Source: Microvelia longipes (lineage: Eukaryota > Arthropoda > Insecta > Hemiptera > Veliidae). Taken from it: a stretch of 64,000 bases of DNA. Numbering within the stretch: position 1 is the stretch's first letter; every line of letters starts with the position of its first letter. The DNA lies in assembly GCA_018340805.1 (NCBI GenBank), contig JACMZG010001863.1, positions 59,017,795-59,081,794 on the forward strand, in the 5' to 3' direction. Shown in pieces: positions 59,896-64,000 of the stretch. The notes beneath the pieces are model-generated. The model did no database searches. It was not told where the DNA came from and was given only the letters and a program-made list of their open reading frames with translations. Position numbers and translations under genes: made by a program.

Positions 59896-60647
59896 ATTTA
59901 TTATTAAAGTTACTGTTGATAAAATTACGATCTATCGAGGGAACCTTAGAGGGTGTAAAGGGATCTTGGTCAACAGCCAGCGATGTTCCTTTATTTTATC
60001 CAGGATTATCTGACCACTGGCTTCAGCGCACGACTGATTACATTGTCCTTGCATCCGCAGGGAGTTAGTAAAAAGCGTTTTAGAGTCGTAGTTGCTAGGT
60101 GATTAATCATGTGGTTCTCATCTCTCCTTCATTAAATTATAATTACAAGCCCAACGTCCACGGCGCAGTCACTTCATTTAAGTAACAAAATTAAATTACC
60201 TAATGTTATAAAATTTATTTTAAACGATTCGATTTCTTAAGCATATAAAATTTATTGAGGAACTCTAACTTGTCAAATTACATTTTACCATTATTGAAAA
60301 TCTATGCTGAGGTAGAGTTAAATTATATCCATAAATAATTAATTATTAGAGAAACATTAAAACCTTGGGGATATTAATTTAAAGAGATAGTCTGGTTTTA
60401 TCAGTTACAATTTGAAAACATCTCTAGATACTTGCAATGTCAGAATTAATTAGTTATTTAAGATTTAGCTGAATAAATTTAGAATCGGAGTGTATTATGG
60501 TACTTTAATGTGTATTCTGCTGTTTCTGGGAGACCTTTTAGTTCTATAAGGATAGTATTTCAAGGATGTCATTAGACGATGTATACTATCATTATTTGTA
60601 TTGTGTGACGTCAATTGATGATGTTCTATTACAATATGTATAGATTA
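59896..60647. other. AT-rich spacer
   Basis: No feature supported. Confidence 0.5.
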
Positions 60648-60985
60648 TAGACCAAGAGCTCAGGGGTGTTTTGTTAATAAAAAGTGAAATGGCTGGAACC
60701 GGTCTCAATTTTTCGTAAATACCTTCCTGAACAAGGATCTGCAATTCTGCCGACTCGTATCGGATAGGTGTCCCAGGCAGAACGCACTTTACAGGTCAAA
60801 TTTACCACCCAAGTTAACGAACAGTGTAGTGGCTGGAACCGGTCTCAATTTTTCGTAAATACCTTCCTGAACAAGGATCTGCAATTCTGCCGACTCGTAT
60901 CGGATGGGTGTCCCAGGCAGAACGCACTTTAGGGGTCAAATTTACCACCCAAGTTAACAAACAGTGTAATGGCTGGAAACCACAG
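60648..60985 (+). mobile_element. Modular foldback unit A, copy 4: two direct units
   Basis: Forward A (60648-~60815), then AAATTTACCACCCAAGTTAA as linker, a second forward A starting at GTAGTGGCTGG, and a third start (GTAATGGCTGG) cut at 60981. No inverted unit follows, so this copy is either truncated or shows that unit A can also expand directly. Confidence 0.82.
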
Positions 60986-61357
60986 AGTTAGTTTATTTCG
61001 AGTAAAAACAACTAACACAAACGCGCAAAAAACACTATTTTTGGTAAAATGTTTTTACGCGTGCTAAATGTACATTGCGACACATCTTCGAACTCACTTC
61101 GCTCGTACATAGAAAAAAGAAAACAGGGACTATGATGTCACAACAGATCACTGACCTCGCTCCAACCTGTTTAACAAACGATCCAACGAAATCCTATGAA
61201 TAATAATTCAAAAAATGCCCCTTTGTAAGGAGTTTAGCTTTATTTTATTAATATATTATTTCTTTATTATTAAGTGTTTTACATGACCATTTCAATTTAT
61301 CCTGTTCATGGTTAATTAAACCAATTTATGAGTCTTATGACCCCTTCTACTTGCAAA
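60986..61357. other. Spacer
   Basis: No feature supported. Confidence 0.45.
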
Positions 61358-62026
61358 TATCTTTATCTACTTCTTGTATTGTAAGTTCTACTTACAGTCT
61401 TGTTATCTCACACTGTAAATGCACTTTTACTCCCTAGGGAGGAAAAGTGAAAGTGTTGCCAACTTGACAGAATTTTTTTGTAAAATTTTTAGGATTTTTA
61501 GGAAATTTTTAGGATTTTTTCGGTGTTATGTTGGTTCTTCGGGTAGAATATACAATATACACACGCTAATGTTTAAATTACAAATATAGTATTACACATT
61601 ATTCTATTGACAGCTTACAATAAAATAATGTGAAGATAGTGGCTTTATTCTCTCTTCAACAGAGTAATTGACATGGTAAGAATAAACTAAACTAACACAA
61701 TATTGTGTTATATATTGATTGTTAATAACAATTAAGGAGCTGATGAATATATTAATAGTTGTTAGTATTAGTTCTCTAGTCGTAGATAAAATTTAATATG
61801 CAACAAGGGATGAAAGTTTTCAGCTCTAGCATTATCTCCCTCGTCAAGCCTCGGGAGCCAAAATGTTAGTTAACTCCCTTGGCAAGCCTCGGGAGCTAAC
61901 TAGTTTATCTCCCTCGGCCTACCGGCCTCGTGAGCTAATGAAGTTTCCTCCTTCGGCGCTGCCTTAGGACGAAACTTTAACTTGAGCTGTAAAGCTTACT
62001 TTCATCCCTTGTTGCACGAATAACTA
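61358..62026 (-). mobile_element. Dispersed repeat C, copy 2 (inverse of 29228-29873)
   Basis: Aligns over its whole length with the first copy in opposite orientation, including the inner foldback (61799-62016, ends ATGCAACAAGGGATGAAAG and CTTTCATCCCTTGTTGCA). It lacks the 30-bp expansion seen at 28.3 kb. Conserved boundaries argue for a discrete mobile unit. Confidence 0.8.
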
Positions 62027-62891
62027 TACTCACCTCTATTCATAGAAAGGTCCTACCTTCATAATTTCTAATATGACATATACACACACTCACAGTGTAG
62101 GAACCTTTTTGGTTTTACCACTTTTTTCTACACACACAGTAACAATGATTTGTTGAAATGTTTGCTGATTTATTTACAATGGCATTGGCATAAAATTTTT
62201 GAAATAAAATAAAATAAATCATCCGATGACATATTATACAAAGGTCGATTGTTGCAAGTCAGTAAATGATGATAATATTCCACTATAACCCGCTCCCTTC
62301 TTGTTATCTCCCTGACTTTTCATAACAAACTTGTTTAATTTTGTAGACAAAATATTATAAAATACGATTTTAGTTTATACTTTGTGTTTTGCTCTGAGAA
62401 AATTATGTCTTGGTTTTCCAAACCAGTGATTCTTGCGCTCTTTGCTTTTCTATCAAAAGGTTGTTTATTTATCATTACTGGGTAATATTATCATATTTAA
62501 TAGAGATTTACTATATTTATAAGACAGTAAGACATGATAAAAACTTGAAAAAGTAGTTCTACGCAATAATCTTGCCCTGAATAATGTTGGGATACACTCA
62601 GGCTTACCCCTTTGTAACCCCCCCCCCCCTTATGGTATTGAATAGCCACCGCCATCTCTATGTATTTATTAACTGAGTTCTAATGTATTGCAAATGATGT
62701 TACGCATAGTATTGTGTAACCGATGGGATAAATATGCGAATTTCCCCTCTATGCTCAAATTATAAAACATAAAACGAAAACATTGGCATGAAGTTGTAAC
62801 TTTTAAATTTTCATCAGTTTATTGAAGTACGAATAACTTGAACACGACAAACATAAAAAGCAAGTCCAGACAATTTTTTTCTGTTTAACTC

Positions 62892-62892
<1 letters not shown>
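62027..62892. other. Spacer
   Basis: 62635-62665 (CCACCGCCATCTCTATG) echoes the start of the repeat at 14941. A C-run lies at 62619-62629. No gene. Confidence 0.45.
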
Positions 62893-62964
<72 letters not shown>

Positions 62965-63000
62965 TTATTTATTTATTTACATTTATTTATTGTTGCTATA
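62893..63000. repeat. (TA)n and (TTTA)n simple sequence
   Basis: TA repeats to about 62964, followed by TTTATTTATTTA. Confidence 0.93.
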
Positions 63001-63182
63001 CTTAAGAGTTATATTTTACAGTTCATTTACATGTATAAAAAAATCGTTTGCGGCTTAAAATTCAAAATATTGGAAATATAATGAGGAAATACAGTGCATA
63101 ACTCTTATAATAAATTAAAATTAATAAAATCTAAGCTGTCAAGTATGATTATAGGTCATACTTGGGTAATAGATTAGCTACC

Positions 63183-63186
<4 letters not shown>

Positions 63187-63214
<28 letters not shown>

Positions 63215-63443
63215 CCTGTTTAGAGCCTTGCGGCTCATCAGGGATAACCCCTGCGGGAACCACCTCGAATGGAAGTAGCAACCGTTACGCTCAAAGTGTA
63301 TTCTAAAGTTGGCGATAATATATCTAATCAATAATCTTCTATAAACTAAGAGCGTAACCTGGGATGCGAACCCCAGACCTTCGTGGGTGTCAAAGGTCAG
63401 TGTAAAGACAAACGCCCTAACGACCTCGGCCACGGAGGCAGCT
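63187..63443 (-). mobile_element. tRNA-headed SINE, type 1, full length
   Basis: The (ATT)n end is at the left and the head at the right (CGACCTCGGCCACGGAGG). The perfect 13-bp duplication TTAGCTACCTAAT flanks it (63174-63186 and 63444-63456). The tail's outer CGGG has become CAGG. The minus frame at 63182-63433 is SINE sequence, not a gene. Confidence 0.93.
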
Positions 63444-63456
63444 TTAGCTACCTAAT

Positions 63457-64000
63457 GTCTGACTTTTATAAGTTATGATTAAACTTAAGTTATAAGACTC
63501 TAAACATTAGGTAACTTTATTATTCTGAGGTCGAGCGCAAGTAGAAATAATAACACTTAAGACAATAGTTTTTAACTTTTGTATTTGACGGAGATATTTT
63601 AGAAATAAACTCTTTAATAAGTTCTCTCTGTCATGACAATGTTCATAGCTTTGTAATTTAATCTGTCCGTCATTTAGCCAATGTTTTATAACAGGGAATG
63701 CCTATCAATATCTAGACAATATTAAATACTGCACTGAGAATACTAAATACTTGTCAAGAGATCTTAGCTTTTAAAGTGGAATTATTAGACATGATCTTGC
63801 CGCCCCCATCTAGAAGCCTATCTACGTTCTGCTCCAATTCAGAAGTAATTTCCATCGCCTACGTGATTCTTACATCTGTCAGTGTCTCCTTTGCATTTAT
63901 TTTTCATCCGTTTTTCATCGAACGCAGTTTCTTTTACGTTTGTAGTATAAAGGTTTTTTAAACTTTCTCATGAGTTAAATGAACGAAGAAAAGAGTCTCT
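63457..64000. other. AT-rich spacer to the window end
   Basis: A 61-codon frame at 63776-63961 has no recognisable motif. Nothing else supported. Confidence 0.45.

Overview
This window looks like repeat-dense, gene-poor nuclear DNA of an invertebrate, most likely an arthropod. Three things point there: strong AT-richness with many long (TA)n tracts; remnants of non-LTR retrotransposon reverse transcriptases; and a long terminal-inverted-repeat element whose centre carries a decayed DUF4817-like helix-turn-helix, a family common in arthropod repeats. The species cannot be named from the sequence. I found no intact host gene, no intact transposase or reverse transcriptase, and no credible functional tRNA or rRNA gene. 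Nearly every long open frame lies in a tandem array whose unit is a multiple of three, in a (TA)n tract, or inside a mobile element.

Layout. 1-0.9 kb: edge of a 51-bp tandem array. 2.5-9.1 kb: small foldbacks, tRNA-headed SINEs with target-site duplications, a 5S-rRNA-headed SINE, and two LINE remnants on the minus strand. 9.5-10.3 kb: 36-bp satellite and a head-to-head palindrome carrying a hammerhead-like motif. 11.7-15.5 kb: modular foldbacks built from one ~160-bp unit, plus a 155-bp-arm foldback at 13.7 kb. 19-23.8 kb: a TIR element with an internal hammerhead-like core, three SINEs, a hAT-type MITE with an 8-bp duplication, and more of the ~160-bp unit. 23.8-28.3 kb: low-information AT-rich DNA. 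28.3-29.9 kb: 30-bp minisatellite, second 5S SINE and a 645-bp repeat whose inverted partner is at 61.4-62.0 kb. 31.5-32.9 kb: tandem duplication around a tRNA-like sequence. 33.6-34.4 kb: Penelope-like tail with a 35-bp array. 38.6 kb: near-perfect 140-bp palindrome. 42.3-46.0 kb: 51-bp satellite of about 72 units. 46.8-48.4 kb: the 1.6-kb element with 600-bp inverted arms. 53-56.5 kb: further hammerhead-like tails and a 42-bp array. 57.0-59.9 kb: 45-bp satellite with higher-order structure. 60.6-63.5 kb: more copies of families seen earlier.

The thread tying much of this together is RNA-structured retroelement tails. At least nine places carry a core resembling a hammerhead ribozyme (CUGANGA, a short hairpin, then GAAA), in four or five sequence families, of the kind reported in Penelope-like elements. 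Several are arranged as head-to-head palindromes, one has been amplified as a tandem array of half-motifs, and one family sits inside small TIR elements. The tRNA-headed SINE family ends in a three-way-junction-like tail that recalls the same fold. These elements are non-autonomous or decayed here; nothing in the window could mobilise them.
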